64,000 nucleotides of DNA. Origin: Bacteroidales bacterium (GTDB lineage Bacteria; Bacteroidota; Bacteroidia; Bacteroidales; P3). The stretch covers positions 1-64,000 of the forward strand of contig JAFVBA010000010.1 of the NCBI GenBank assembly GCA_017480245.1, given 5' to 3'. The notes beneath the pieces were generated by a model that was not told where the DNA came from, searched no databases, and was given only the letters and a program-made list of their open reading frames with translations. Below, in pieces: positions 8,841 through 18,034 of the stretch. The translations under genes were made by a program, and so were the position numbers. How positions within the stretch are numbered: position 1 is the first letter of the stretch; each line of letters begins with the position of its first letter.

Positions 8841-9087
8841 AAGATTTTTGCAATACCGAATAAAATTTTTGCAACTCTGCAAATAAATTTTGTAATTTCA
8901 AGAAAGAATTTTGTTTGAACCGTTTAAAATTGTATTTCAGACCGTCCAAAATATAGTTTTAGTCGGTTCAAAATATAGTTTTGGACGGTTCAAACAAAAA
9001 TAGATTGCGTGATTGCAAAAATTTTATTTAATAATGCAAAATTATCTTTACCTATCACAAAAATTTTATTTGATAATACAAACTAAC
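8841..9087. repeat. ACCGTC-family nested palindrome, copy A
   Basis: Intergenic palindrome between divergent genes. Core at 8909-9000: GAACCGT and AGACCGTCC units followed by AGTCGGTT and GGACGGTT units, spaced about 22 bases, each joined by A/T-rich AAAAT..TTTT. The outer arms pair through TTTTGTTTGAACCGT and ACGGTTCAAACAAAA. AT-rich flanks with TGCAAAAATTTTAT-like words repeat on both sides. Copies B-D are at 15310, 28838 and 35831. Confidence 0.85.
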
Positions 9088-9141
9088 CTTCCCACTATTT
9101 CAAGTTAAGAAAAGTTTTGTCCTGAATTTGATGAGACTTTT

Positions 9142-9175
9142 TTTGTTTGTATTTGTAAGAAATTATTTATTTTTG
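9142..9175 (+). promoter_or_regulatory. Promoter of the deacetylase-galE genes
   Basis: TTTG at 9146-9149 and TATTTTTG at 9168-9175 are separated by 18 bases, close to the Bacteroidota consensus, and lie 18 bases before the ATG at 9194. Confidence 0.6.
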
Positions 9176-9193
9176 CAAATTGAAAAGTAAAAG

Positions 9194-10015
9194 ATGAATA
9201 TTCTGACGTTTGACATAGAGGAATGGTATTGTATTTTCATTAATATTGCTGAGGAGAAGAAAACTTACAGCATTAAAGATTCATTATTGAAACTTTTAAA
9301 TATAATGGAAGTGCATAATATCAAACCTACTTTTTTTATTTTAGCGTCTTTTGCAAAGAAAAATCCTCAAATAATTTATGACATTGCACAAAAGTATGAT
9401 ATTGGTTCGCATGGATTGAATCATGATTTGGTGGAATCGATGTCATACAAGGATTTTCAAAATGATATAGCAGAATCTATCCGTATTTTAGAGGATATTA
9501 CAGGTAAAAAAGTTACTAAATACCGTGCGCCAGGATTTTCTATTTCCAATAAAGAGTATTTTAAAGCCATTGTGGATAGTGGAATTGAAACGGATTGTTC
9601 TTTAAGTGCAATTAATCATTTTTACGGAAATAAGATGATTGACAAATCGCAAATATGTATCATTGAATATAACGGTATTAAGATAAAAGAGTTTCCTCCT
9701 TCCATTTTTAATTTCTTAGGTAAAGATTTAGGTTTCTTAGGAGGTGGTTATTTCCGTTTATTTCCTTACAGGATGTTAAAATACTGTATGAATAAACATA
9801 GAGATTATAATTTAATATACTTGCATCCGAGCGATTTTGACGTTAATCAACCAATGATAAGCGAATATTCTTTTTTGGAGAAGTTTAAACGTAGAGTTGG
9901 GGTGCAAACAGCAGAAAAAAAATTAATACGAATGCTCTCCGAGTTTGGTTTTACTGATATTGTAACGGCGGAGAAAGTGATAGATTGGAGTAATATTCCT
10001 ATCGTACAATTATAA
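9194..10015 (+). CDS. Polysaccharide deacetylase family protein (NodB fold, PDA-type)
   Basis: A carbohydrate esterase 4 relative of 273 residues, predicted to remove N-acetyl groups from a glycan or its precursor. Metal and base positions are visible: the start LTFDIEEW with Asp7, the metal pair H73 and H77 in SHGLNH, and RAPGFS at 111-116. No signal peptide is present, so it acts in the cytoplasm or at the inner membrane face. That is usual for this PEP-CTERM/XrtA-linked type of deacetylase. The end KFKRRVGVQTAEKKL also fits that group. It is followed by galE 25 bases later, and both feed surface glycan synthesis. Confidence 0.85.
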   Translation: MNILTFDIEEWYCIFINIAEEKKTYSIKDSLLKLLNIMEVHNIKPTFFILASFAKKNPQIIYDIAQKYDIGSHGLNHDLVESMSYKDFQNDIAESIRILEDITGKKVTKYRAPGFSISNKEYFKAIVDSGIETDCSLSAINHFYGNKMIDKSQICIIEYNGIKIKEFPPSIFNFLGKDLGFLGGGYFRLFPYRMLKYCMNKHRDYNLIYLHPSDFDVNQPMISEYSFLEKFKRRVGVQTAEKKLIRMLSEFGFTDIVTAEKVIDWSNIPIVQL

Positions 10016-10040
10016 TGATAATGTAAGAAAAAATAAAGAC

Positions 10041-11054
10041 ATGAAAATTTTGATTACAGGAGGCTGTGGTTTTATTGGCAGCCATACATGCGTGGAGTTA
10101 CAGAATGCAGGATTTGATGTTGTTATTGCAGATAATCTTTCTAATTCAAAAGAAGAGGTTATTGACAGAATAGAAAAAATAACCAATAAACGTCCTGAAT
10201 TTATTAAGGCAAATCTGGCAGATGAAAAAGAATGTGATGAAGTTTTTAATACATTTAGCGATATTAATGGCGTGATTAATTTTGCGGCATATAAAGCTGT
10301 CGGGGAGAGTATGGATGTTCCTGTCAAATACTACAAAAATAACTTAGGAATACTGTTGAATGTATTGGACAATATGCAAAAACATAAAATAAAATATTTT
10401 GTTCAATCGTCATCCTGTACAGTTTATGGAGAGCCGGATTCGTTACCAATCAAAGAAACTTCACCTGTAAAGGATGCTACTTCTCCTTACGGACATACAA
10501 AACAAATAGCGGAGCAAATGTTGTCTTTTATTGTCGGTAAAGATATTGATGCTATAGCGTTGAGGTATTTTAATCCTATTGGTGCGCACAAAACTGCATT
10601 AATCGGAGAGTTGCCAAATGGTGTTCCTAATAATCTATTACCTTTTATTACACAAACTGCTGCAGGAATCCGTAAGGAATTAAAGGTTTTCGGTAATGAT
10701 TATCCTACTTCTGACGGAACTTGCATAAGAGACTATATTCATGTTGTAGATTTAGCAAAGGCACATGTTGTTGCGATGAATCGTTTGATAAATGAAAAAA
10801 ATAAAAAACCATTAGAGTTCTTTAATATCGGTACGGGGCATGGATATTCTGTTTTGGAGATAATTAATTCTTTTGAACGCTCAACAGGAGAGAAATTAAA
10901 TTGGTCATTTGCTCCAAGAAGGGCAGGAGATATTATTCAAATTTGGGCAGATACTCAATTAGCAGAAGAAGAATTAGGTTGGAAAGCTCAAGAAGATATT
11001 GACTCCATGACTTCGTCGGCATGGAATTGGCAATTACAATTGAAAGAAGAGTAA
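10041..11054 (+). CDS. galE: UDP-glucose 4-epimerase
   Basis: Interconverts UDP-glucose and UDP-galactose (or the HexNAc forms) with tightly bound NAD. The 337 residues match the family length. The Rossmann motif GGCGFIGSH is at 7-15, and the catalytic pair Y150 and K154 in SPYGHTK follows the SSS region (SSSCTVYG). Late motifs are RYFNPIGAH, DGTCIRDYIHVVDLA and FNIGTGHGYSVLE. It stands behind the deacetylase and ahead of a hairpin at 11072-11111, with a separate promoter for gmd. It supplies galactose-type donors to the glycan genes of the region. Confidence 0.95.
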   Translation: MKILITGGCGFIGSHTCVELQNAGFDVVIADNLSNSKEEVIDRIEKITNKRPEFIKANLADEKECDEVFNTFSDINGVINFAAYKAVGESMDVPVKYYKNNLGILLNVLDNMQKHKIKYFVQSSSCTVYGEPDSLPIKETSPVKDATSPYGHTKQIAEQMLSFIVGKDIDAIALRYFNPIGAHKTALIGELPNGVPNNLLPFITQTAAGIRKELKVFGNDYPTSDGTCIRDYIHVVDLAKAHVVAMNRLINEKNKKPLEFFNIGTGHGYSVLEIINSFERSTGEKLNWSFAPRRAGDIIQIWADTQLAEEELGWKAQEDIDSMTSSAWNWQLQLKEE

Positions 11055-11071
11055 TTGATTCAATCAGATTT

Positions 11072-11111
11072 TAAGAGAGGATATGTCTATTATAAATATT
11101 ATCCTCTCTTA
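11072..11111 (+). terminator. Hairpin after galE, probable terminator
   Basis: TAAGAGAGGAT (11072-11082) pairs exactly with ATCCTCTCTTA (11101-11111). The following T run is weak, so termination may be partial. Confidence 0.6.
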
Positions 11112-11139
11112 TTATAAGATGGAGAAAAATGTGCAAAAT

Positions 11140-11171
11140 TTTGGTGATTAAATAAAAAAATAGTAGTTTTG
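11140..11171 (+). promoter_or_regulatory. Promoter of the gmd-fcl operon
   Basis: TTTG at 11140-11143 and TAGTTTTG at 11164-11171 are 20 bases apart, matching the Bacteroidota consensus. The ATG of gmd follows 47 bases later. Confidence 0.65.
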
Positions 11172-11218
11172 CAGTTTCTAATTGCAAAAGGATTAAATAA
11201 AACTAAATACAAATTGCG

Positions 11219-12301
11219 ATGAAAAATGTAGCGCTTATCACAGGAATTACCGGTCAGGACGGAAGTTTTTTGGCTGAATTCCTACTTGAAAAAGGTTATG
11301 AAGTTCATGGTATTCTGAGAAGGTCATCTTCGTTCAATACCAACAGAATAGAACATCTTTATTTGGATGAATGGGTAAGGGATATGAAACAACAGCGTCT
11401 TATCAACTTGCATTGGGGCGATATGACGGATTCTTCGTCGCTTATCCGCATAATTAACTCTGTCAAGCCTACCGAAATATATAATTTAGCGGCTCAATCA
11501 CACGTAAAAGTGTCGTTTGACGTACCTGAATACACCGCAGAAGATGACGCAGTGGGCGTTTTGCGATTGTTAGAAGCCGTAAGAATTTGCGGATTGGAGA
11601 AATCGTGCAGAATTTATCAGGCATCAACTTCCGAACTTTACGGTTTGGTTCAGGAAGTTCCGCAAAAAGAAACCACTCCTTTCTATCCGCGTTCTCCTTA
11701 CGGGGTTGCAAAACTTTACGGTTTCTGGATAACTAAAAACTATCGCGAAAGTTACGGAATGTATGCGGTAAATGGAATTCTTTTCAACCACGAAAGCGAA
11801 AGACGAGGTGAAAACTTCGTTACCCGTAAGATTACATTGGCGGCAGCACGCATTGCGCAAGGTTATCAAGACAAGTTGTATTTGGGAAATCTTAATTCTT
11901 TGCGAGATTGGGGCTATGCAAAAGATTATGTTGAGTGTATGTGGTTGATTTTGCAACAAGAGAAACCTGAAGATTTCGTAATTGCAACAGGCGAATACCA
12001 CACTGTAAGGGATTTTTGTACTCTTGCGTTCAAAGAAACGGGGATTGAACTCCGTTGGGAAGGCGAAGGAGTTGATGAAAAAGGTATAGATGCAAAAACA
12101 GGTAAGGTTTTGGTGGAAGTAGATCCGAAATACTTCCGTCCTGCAGAGGTTGATCAACTTTTAGGCGACCCGACAAAAGCAAAAACATTGTTGGGATGGA
12201 ATCCGCGCAAGACTTCGTTTGAAGAACTTGTGAAGATAATGGTTCAACACGATATGAAGTTCGTCAAAAAACTATACTTGAAAGCACAACAGCCTGAATA
12301 A
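11219..12301 (+). CDS. gmd: GDP-mannose 4,6-dehydratase
   Basis: First step from GDP-mannose to GDP-L-fucose, giving GDP-4-keto-6-deoxymannose. The 360 residues carry [15 protein letters not shown] at the NADP site, STSELYG and the catalytic Y161 and K165 in SPYGVAK. Family landmarks [16 protein letters not shown] and [11 protein letters not shown] are present. The stop overlaps the fcl start by one base, so translation is coupled. The GDP-fucose made here can fucosylate capsule or glycoproteins, a known trait of gut Bacteroidales. Confidence 0.97.
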   Translation: MKNVALITGITGQDGSFLAEFLLEKGYEVHGILRRSSSFNTNRIEHLYLDEWVRDMKQQRLINLHWGDMTDSSSLIRIINSVKPTEIYNLAAQSHVKVSFDVPEYTAEDDAVGVLRLLEAVRICGLEKSCRIYQASTSELYGLVQEVPQKETTPFYPRSPYGVAKLYGFWITKNYRESYGMYAVNGILFNHESERRGENFVTRKITLAAARIAQGYQDKLYLGNLNSLRDWGYAKDYVECMWLILQQEKPEDFVIATGEYHTVRDFCTLAFKETGIELRWEGEGVDEKGIDAKTGKVLVEVDPKYFRPAEVDQLLGDPTKAKTLLGWNPRKTSFEELVKIMVQHDMKFVKKLYLKAQQPE

Positions 12302-13242
12302 TGGAAAAAACAAGTAAAATATACGTTGCAGGACACAGAGGTATGGTCGGCAGCGCAATTGTCAGGGAACTGAACCGACAAGGCTATACAAATATCATTA
12401 CACGCACTCATTCGAAATTGGATTTGACAAGACAGAATGAGGTTGAAGAATTTTTCAAATCCGAAAAGCCTGAATACGTATTCCTTGCTGCTGCAAAAGT
12501 AGGCGGAATCATCGCAAACAGCAAACATCTTGCGGATTTTATGTATGACAACATGATTTTGGAAATGAATGTTATTCACTCCGCATGGCAAAACGGTTGC
12601 AAAAAACTTGAATTCTTGGGTTCGTCATGTATTTATCCGCGTTTGGCACCCCAACCTATGAAAGAGAATTGCCTATTAACTTCGGAATTGGAGAAAACTA
12701 ACGAAGCCTACGCCCTTGCTAAAATTTCGGGATTAAAATATTGTGAATATTTAAACAAACAATACGGCACGGATTATATAAGTGTGATGCCTACCAACCT
12801 ATACGGTCCGAATGATAACTATCATCCTGAACATTCGCACGTACTTCCTGCTCTTATACGCAGATTTCACGAGGCTAAAATCAATAATCTTCCTTCCGTT
12901 ACCTGTTGGGGAGACGGTTCTCCGCTAAGAGAATTTCTTTATGTCGATGATTTGGCAAACCTTTGCGTATTTCTGATGAATAACTATTCGGGCGACGAAA
13001 CTGTCAATGCAGGAACGGGAAAAGAAATCTCAATTAAAGAACTTACGCAGTTGGTTGCAAAGATTATTGACTATAAAGGTGAAATTCTTTGGGATACTTC
13101 GCGTCCTAACGGAACACCACGCAAACTTTTGGACGTAAGTAAAGCCAAAGAATTGGGATGGCAATATTCCACCGAGTTGGAAGAAGGAATCAAATTGGCA
13201 TACCAAGATTTTTTGAACAATCCTTTCAGAGCGGAAAGGTAA
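12301..13242 (+). CDS. fcl: GDP-L-fucose synthase (epimerase/reductase)
   Basis: Converts GDP-4-keto-6-deoxymannose to GDP-L-fucose with NADPH. Motifs are GHRGMVGSA at the cofactor site (11-19), LAAAKVGGI, FLGSSCIYP, and the catalytic Y137 and K141 in EAYALAK. The segment MPTNLYGPNDNY is followed by REFLYVDDLA. At 313 residues it has the family length. It is translationally coupled to gmd and stands 31 bases before the kinase-nucleotidyltransferase fusion. Confidence 0.97.
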   Translation: MEKTSKIYVAGHRGMVGSAIVRELNRQGYTNIITRTHSKLDLTRQNEVEEFFKSEKPEYVFLAAAKVGGIIANSKHLADFMYDNMILEMNVIHSAWQNGCKKLEFLGSSCIYPRLAPQPMKENCLLTSELEKTNEAYALAKISGLKYCEYLNKQYGTDYISVMPTNLYGPNDNYHPEHSHVLPALIRRFHEAKINNLPSVTCWGDGSPLREFLYVDDLANLCVFLMNNYSGDETVNAGTGKEISIKELTQLVAKIIDYKGEILWDTSRPNGTPRKLLDVSKAKELGWQYSTELEEGIKLAYQDFLNNPFRAER

Positions 13243-13273
13243 TGCTAATCTACAGAGAGGTAATGTAATTATT

Positions 13274-14428
13274 ATGAATAAGAGAGTTTTTGTATCGGGA
13301 TGTTATGATATGTTGCATAGCGGTCATGTTGCTTTTTTCAAAGAGGCATCCCAATTCGGAGATTTATATGTCGGCATAGGAAGTGATAATACTATTTGGG
13401 AATTAAAGCACCGCAGGACTATAAATTCCGAACGCGAAAGACTGTATATGGTCAAATCTATCCGTTATGTGCGTGATGCTTGTATCAATACGGGCAGCGG
13501 AATTATGGATTTCATTGAAAGTGTAGATAGATTCAAACCTGATGTTTTTGTAGTTAATGCTGACGGTTCCACTGCCGAAAAAGAACAATTTTGCAAGGAA
13601 AGAGGAATTGAATATATCGTATTGGAGCGTACTCCCGAGGATGGTTTGGAAGCCAGAAGCACAACTTCACTGCGCAATACCGTAAAATCGCAGATTCCTT
13701 ACCGTGTGGATTTGGCTGGAACGTGGATTGACCAACCTTATGTGTCAAAATATCACGGCGGTTGGGCTATTACCGTTTCCATTGAGCCGACTGAAGAATT
13801 TGAAGAGCGAAGCGGTATGAGTACCTCCACAAGAAAAGCCATCAAAAAACTATTCCCATATCAATTACCTGATTACAATCCGGAATTATTGGCAAAATTG
13901 GTATTTTGTTTTGAGAACGAACCGACTTTGCAACAGTACGTATCGGGAGCGCAGGACGCAATAGGAATCTGTGTGCCGGGTTTAGTGCGTCATTATTATG
14001 ACGGAGGTTATTGGCCGAGCAAAATAGAACGGTGTGATGACGAGGAAATCCTTTCTTGGTTGGAAGAACATATTTGTTTAGTGCATACATTCAACCGACC
14101 TGACAACACACACGTTGATGCAGGCATAAATATTTCCGATGAAGGCGTAAAAGCATTGGCAGATGCTGCCGAAGGTGCATGGAATGCGATAATGAAAAAG
14201 GATTTGCAGGAGTTTGCAAAATATTTCAACGCTTCGTTTGATGCGCAAGTGAAAATGTTTCCGAATATGGTTTCACCGCAATTGCAACAGTACATAGAAA
14301 AATACCGCAATCAGTCCTTGGCATTGAAACTGTCGGGTGCAGGCGGCGGAGGTTACTTGGTATTGTTGGTTGATAAGCCTTTGGAAAATTCAATCCGAAT
14401 AAAAATCCGCCGAAAAGACAATTTATAA
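13274..14428 (+). CDS. Fused cytidylyltransferase-like and GHMP-kinase-like sugar enzyme
   Basis: Two domains in 384 residues. Residues 1-135 form a cytidylyltransferase-like fold with GCYDMLHSGH (9-18, the HxGH nucleotide motif) and a late RSTTSLR. Residues about 140-384 resemble a GHMP sugar kinase: PYRVDLAGTWIDQPYV is the substrate-site start and LSGAGGGGYLVLL (353 on) is GHMP motif 3. The central ATP loop (PxxxGLGSS) is not clear. A short motif FVSGAQDAIG may replace it. Together the domains could phosphorylate a sugar and join it to a nucleotide. The place between fcl and a mutarotase suggests deoxysugar (fucose-like) salvage, but the substrate is inference. A heptose route is an alternative. 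Confidence 0.75.
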   Translation: MNKRVFVSGCYDMLHSGHVAFFKEASQFGDLYVGIGSDNTIWELKHRRTINSERERLYMVKSIRYVRDACINTGSGIMDFIESVDRFKPDVFVVNADGSTAEKEQFCKERGIEYIVLERTPEDGLEARSTTSLRNTVKSQIPYRVDLAGTWIDQPYVSKYHGGWAITVSIEPTEEFEERSGMSTSTRKAIKKLFPYQLPDYNPELLAKLVFCFENEPTLQQYVSGAQDAIGICVPGLVRHYYDGGYWPSKIERCDDEEILSWLEEHICLVHTFNRPDNTHVDAGINISDEGVKALADAAEGAWNAIMKKDLQEFAKYFNASFDAQVKMFPNMVSPQLQQYIEKYRNQSLALKLSGAGGGGYLVLLVDKPLENSIRIKIRRKDNL

Positions 14429-14429
14429 T

Positions 14430-14762
14430 ATGAAACGTTATTGTCAGACATTGGAATTGAGAAATGACCCTGAACTTATCAAGAAATATGTTGAGGTGCA
14501 TTCTCACGTTTGGGAAGAAATCAAACAAGGACAAAGAGAAGTAGGTATTTTGGATATGCAGATATATATTCATGACAACAAGTTGTTTATGATTTGCGAT
14601 ACGGTGGATAATTTTGATTGGGAAAGGGATATGCAGCGCCTTGCCACCCTACCGCGTCAGGCAGAATGGGAAGCATACGTAAGTAAGTTTCAAGGTTGCG
14701 ACCCTAATGCCTCTTCTAAAGACAAATGGCAGTTGATGGACAAAATTTATTCTTTAAGCTAA
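14430..14762 (+). CDS. L-rhamnose mutarotase (RhaM) family protein
   Basis: A 110-residue cytoplasmic protein of the RhaM/DUF718 family, which swaps the alpha and beta anomers of 6-deoxyhexoses. Visible family features are the start KRYCQTLELRNDPELIKKYVEVH with the conserved His, the strand GILDMQIYIHDNKLFMI and the late Trp-rich end (KDKWQLMDKIYSL). It begins one base after the stop of the kinase fusion, so the two probably work on the same sugar. Fucose fits the gmd/fcl context better than rhamnose, since no rhamnose genes are in view. Confidence 0.88.
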   Translation: MKRYCQTLELRNDPELIKKYVEVHSHVWEEIKQGQREVGILDMQIYIHDNKLFMICDTVDNFDWERDMQRLATLPRQAEWEAYVSKFQGCDPNASSKDKWQLMDKIYSLS

Positions 14763-14826
14763 GAAATAGAATACTTTTATTTTAAAATTAAAGTCCAAAG
14801 CTTTCTTAACTTAGATTGGATAAATT

Positions 14827-15162
14827 ATGGATAATGACAAATCTACAAGAGATTGTTGTATGGATAGTTTAACTCCTGAATACACTGGAGTATCAAATAT
14901 TTTATTTGTCAGTGGTAAAACTGCAAAGCAAAAGCCAAGGATTAAAGTTGCTTTAGAATCTTCACTATCCCCCAATAGATCGACTGTAAGTATCTCTATA
15001 GAAAACAATCCTAAAGTATTAGCAGGTGATTTGCATAACCTTTCAAGTGAAACGTTGGAGAAAATCAAAGAATGGATTGTTTTAAATCAAGATGTGCTGT
15101 TTGATTATTGGAATTATAAAATATCAACTCATGAATTGATTAATAAGATTAAAAGATTATGA
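14827..15162 (+). CDS. Small hypothetical protein, DUF4160-like
   Basis: A 111-residue soluble protein I do not firmly recognise. The middle (VSISIENNPKVLAGDL) and the end (LEKIKEWIVLNQDVLFDYWN) recall DUF4160-type small proteins, which often stand beside toxin-antitoxin-like genes. No signal peptide, membrane segment or catalytic motif is visible. It lies 64 bases after the mutarotase and ahead of a strong terminator, so it may share that transcript. It is unlikely to take part in sugar metabolism. Confidence 0.6.
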   Translation: MDNDKSTRDCCMDSLTPEYTGVSNILFVSGKTAKQKPRIKVALESSLSPNRSTVSISIENNPKVLAGDLHNLSSETLEKIKEWIVLNQDVLFDYWNYKISTHELINKIKRL

Positions 15163-15218
15163 TGTAGAGAATCTATAGTTATACAAACAAAATAAGATTA
15201 CATCAATATAGATGTGAT

Positions 15219-15259
15219 AAATGATAAAGAGATACCTAATTGGTATTTCTTTATCATTT
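15219..15259 (+). terminator. Intrinsic terminator with 18-bp stem
   Basis: AAATGATAAAGAGATACC (15219-15236) pairs with GGTATTTCTTTATCATTT (15242-15259), with one G-U pair and a five-base loop. It closes the gmd-fcl transcript. Confidence 0.8.
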
Positions 15260-15309
15260 ATTATATAAAAAGAAAATCTGCTATAAAATGTATATAGTTA
15301 TATTAAATT

Positions 15310-15510
15310 CTTGTAGTATCAAAAAAAGATTTCGTAATCTCAAGTAATAATTTTGTTTGAACCGTCTAAAATGATATTTCAGACCGTTCAAAATGTGCTT
15401 TTAGACGGTTTAAAATTTATTTTGGACGGTCTTGATAAAAATAATTTGAGATATTACAAGATTTTTATCGGACATTACAAAATTTATTCTTGCGATTATA
15501 AAAATCTAAT
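15310..15510. repeat. ACCGTC-family nested palindrome, copy B
   Basis: Core at 15351-15440: units starting ACCGTC (15361), ACCGTT (15383), ACGGTT (15405) and ACGGTC (15426), so spacing is 22, 22 and 21 bases. Flanks TTTCGTAATCTCAAG and TTGAGATATTACAAG pair across the element. It fills most of the 620-base gap before purL. The rest of the gap (about 15515-15730) shows nothing recognisable. Confidence 0.85.
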
Positions 15511-15742
15511 GTAATATGGTTTTGACCTTATTCGCACACTTCAAGACAAATAATGTATCTGTCAGAGAAACTTCAACAAAATAAAGAACTTTGTCAGAAT
15601 TATGAGAATATAAATGATATGTTAGTAAATTTTGAAATAGATTGAGAACAGATAATGTAAATATCAATGCCGTATGGAATACATTTCATTACAGCAATTT
15701 TGTTTTTATATTAATTTTACGTTGATTTCAACAAAAAATTCG

Positions 15743-15750
15743 TAAATTTG
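15743..15750 (+). promoter_or_regulatory. -7 element of purL
   Basis: TAAATTTG followed by CACCC, 33 bases before the purL ATG. The TTG at 15722-15724 is at about the right place for the upstream element. Confidence 0.6.
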
Positions 15751-15783
15751 CACCCTAAACGAGAATAAAATATACAAAATACT

Positions 15784-18021
15784 ATGATAAAGGCAGAAGA
15801 AGTTACGGTTGAAACCGCTGGTAAGTTGGGCTTATTGCCTGAGGAATTTGAAAAAATAAAAGAACATTTGGGTGGGAGAACACCTAATTTCACAGAGTTA
15901 AGTATTTATTCGGTTATGTGGAGCGAACACGCTTCCTACAAAAACAGTATCAAGTGGATAAAAAAACTTCCTAAGGAGGGCAAACAAATGCTGGTGGCTC
16001 CGGGAGAAGAAAACGCAGGAATGGTAGATGTCGGCGACGGCAGAGCATGTGTTTTCAAAATTGAGAGTCATAACCACCCGTGCGCAGTAGAGCCTTTCCA
16101 AGGTGCGGCAACAGGCGTGGGAGGTATAAACCGCGACATCTTCACTATGGGAGCAAGACCTATCGCACAGTTAAACGCTTTGCGCTTCGGAAGATTGAGC
16201 AGTAAGCATGCAAAACATCTTTTCAAGGGTACGGTAGAAGGTATCTCACATTACGGAAACTCTTTCGGCGTGCCGGTATTGGGCGGTGAGGTTTTCTTTG
16301 ACGAATGTTTTGAGAATAATCCGCTTGTTAATGCGATGAGTGTCGGCATTATGAAGAAAGAAGACCTTATCTCTGCAGTTGCAAAAGGCGCAGGAAATCC
16401 TGTATTCATTGTCGGCTCATCAACTGGTAAGGATGGTATTCACGGAGCAACCTTTGCAAGTGCAGATGTTACGGAAAACAGTGCTGATGACATTCCTTCC
16501 ATTCAAGTAGGCGACCCGTTCCAAGAAAAACTTCTTATGGAGGCTTCTTTGGAACTTGGCAGAAGCGGTGCAATCGTTGGTATGCAAGATATGGGCGCTG
16601 CAGGAATCATTTGTTCCACTTCCGAGATGAGTGAAAAAGGCGGCAGCGGAATGAAAATCAATTTGGACGAAGTTCCTTTGCGCCAACAGAACATTGAAGC
16701 TTGGGAGATATTGCTTTCCGAAAGCCAGGAGCGAATGCTTGTTGTTGTTAAGAAAGGTCAGGAAGAGGTCGCCAAGAAAATATTTGACAAGTGGGATTTG
16801 AATTGTAAGCAAATCGGAGAAGTAATTGACGAGGATATGCTTTACTTCTATTGGAAGGGTGAATTGGTTGCCCAAGTGCCTGCTTCCACTCTTGTCTTGG
16901 GCGGCGGCGCTCCTCAATACGACAGGGAATATACTGAGCCTGCTTATTATCAAAAACGCAAGGAATTTAAAATTGACAGCATAAAAGAACCGACAATCTC
17001 CGAGGCGAAAGATATTGCTAAGGCGATGGTAAAGAATCCTAACTTGGCATCTAAACGTTGGGTTATTGAGCAATACGACACAATGGTAGGAACGCGTAAT
17101 ATGACAACCAACCGTCCTGCCGACAGTGGCGTTGCTAATATAAAAGGTTGCAGTAACGGTATTGCCATGACTTGTGATTGCAATTCTCGTTACGTTTATT
17201 CCGATCCGTTTATCGGTACTGAGATGGCGGTTGTCGAGGCTGCAAGAAATATTGTCTGCACGGGCGGAGAGCCTTTGGCAGTAACTAATTGCTGTAACTT
17301 CGGTAATCCTTACAAACCTGAGACTTATTGGCAGTTTGTCAATGCAGTGAATGGTATGGGCGAGGCTTGCAAAAAATTCTCCACTCCTGTAACGGGTGGT
17401 AATGTATCTTTCTACAATCAGGCAAGTATCAACGGCGTTGTTGAGGCTGTTATGCCTTCTCCTGTCATCGGTATGATTGGTACGGTTAATAAAGAAAACC
17501 AAATGGGCTTAGACTTCAAACAAGAGAACCAAACTATTTATCTTTTGGGTGAGGTTGTAAATGATATCAACTCTTCCGAATACCTCTACAATTACTGCGG
17601 AGTGAAATTAAGTGATGTTCCTTATTTTGATATGGACAAAGAATTTGATTTGCAGCAGGCCGTAAAAGAATTAATCAAAGCAAAGGTATTGCAATCCGCA
17701 CACGATGTTTCTGACGGCGGTTTGTTTATGAATTTACTTGAAAGTTCAATGGTAAGAAACCTTGGCTTTGACATCGCAACCGACAAGAGCGTACGTTTGG
17801 ATAGTTTCCTATTCGGCGAAAGCCAATCGCGTATTGTTGTAACTATTAATGACGACAAGAAAGCGGACTTTGAAAAGATATTAAGCAAATACAACGTTCC
17901 TTGCCAAGCAATAGGAAAGACAACTGACGGCAACATAAAGATTGACGGCGAAGATTTCGGATGCGTTTGTGAATATAAGAGAGTCTTTGACAACGTCATC
18001 GGCGACGAAATGGAGAAATAA
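15784..18021 (+). CDS. purL: Phosphoribosylformylglycinamidine synthase, PurL subunit
   Basis: Purine synthesis step four, converting FGAR to FGAM with ATP and ammonia from a PurQ partner. At 745 residues it is the small PurL type that needs separate PurQ and PurS, neither of which is in the window. Visible landmarks are WSEHASYKNS (early), KIESHNHPCAVEPFQGAATGVGG (split here as KIESHNHP and GAATGVGG), GGSGMKI and QDMGAAGI. The second half has its own repeats of the fold (GGEPLAVTNCCNFGNP and HDVSDGGLF). It has its own promoter and is followed 13 bases later by a small antitoxin-like gene. Confidence 0.96.
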   Translation: MIKAEEVTVETAGKLGLLPEEFEKIKEHLGGRTPNFTELSIYSVMWSEHASYKNSIKWIKKLPKEGKQMLVAPGEENAGMVDVGDGRACVFKIESHNHPCAVEPFQGAATGVGGINRDIFTMGARPIAQLNALRFGRLSSKHAKHLFKGTVEGISHYGNSFGVPVLGGEVFFDECFENNPLVNAMSVGIMKKEDLISAVAKGAGNPVFIVGSSTGKDGIHGATFASADVTENSADDIPSIQVGDPFQEKLLMEASLELGRSGAIVGMQDMGAAGIICSTSEMSEKGGSGMKINLDEVPLRQQNIEAWEILLSESQERMLVVVKKGQEEVAKKIFDKWDLNCKQIGEVIDEDMLYFYWKGELVAQVPASTLVLGGGAPQYDREYTEPAYYQKRKEFKIDSIKEPTISEAKDIAKAMVKNPNLASKRWVIEQYDTMVGTRNMTTNRPADSGVANIKGCSNGIAMTCDCNSRYVYSDPFIGTEMAVVEAARNIVCTGGEPLAVTNCCNFGNPYKPETYWQFVNAVNGMGEACKKFSTPVTGGNVSFYNQASINGVVEAVMPSPVIGMIGTVNKENQMGLDFKQENQTIYLLGEVVNDINSSEYLYNYCGVKLSDVPYFDMDKEFDLQQAVKELIKAKVLQSAHDVSDGGLFMNLLESSMVRNLGFDIATDKSVRLDSFLFGESQSRIVVTINDDKKADFEKILSKYNVPCQAIGKTTDGNIKIDGEDFGCVCEYKRVFDNVIGDEMEK

Positions 18022-18034
18022 ATAATGTAATATT

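Noticed and set aside
11624-12157. Minus-strand open frame opposite gmd
   Set aside because: Shadow frame. gmd is intact and its codon pattern explains the opening.
16420-17502. Long minus-strand open frame of 360 codons opposite purL
   Set aside because: Shadow of purL codons. purL is intact and conserved, and the reverse frame has no recognisable domain or promoter.
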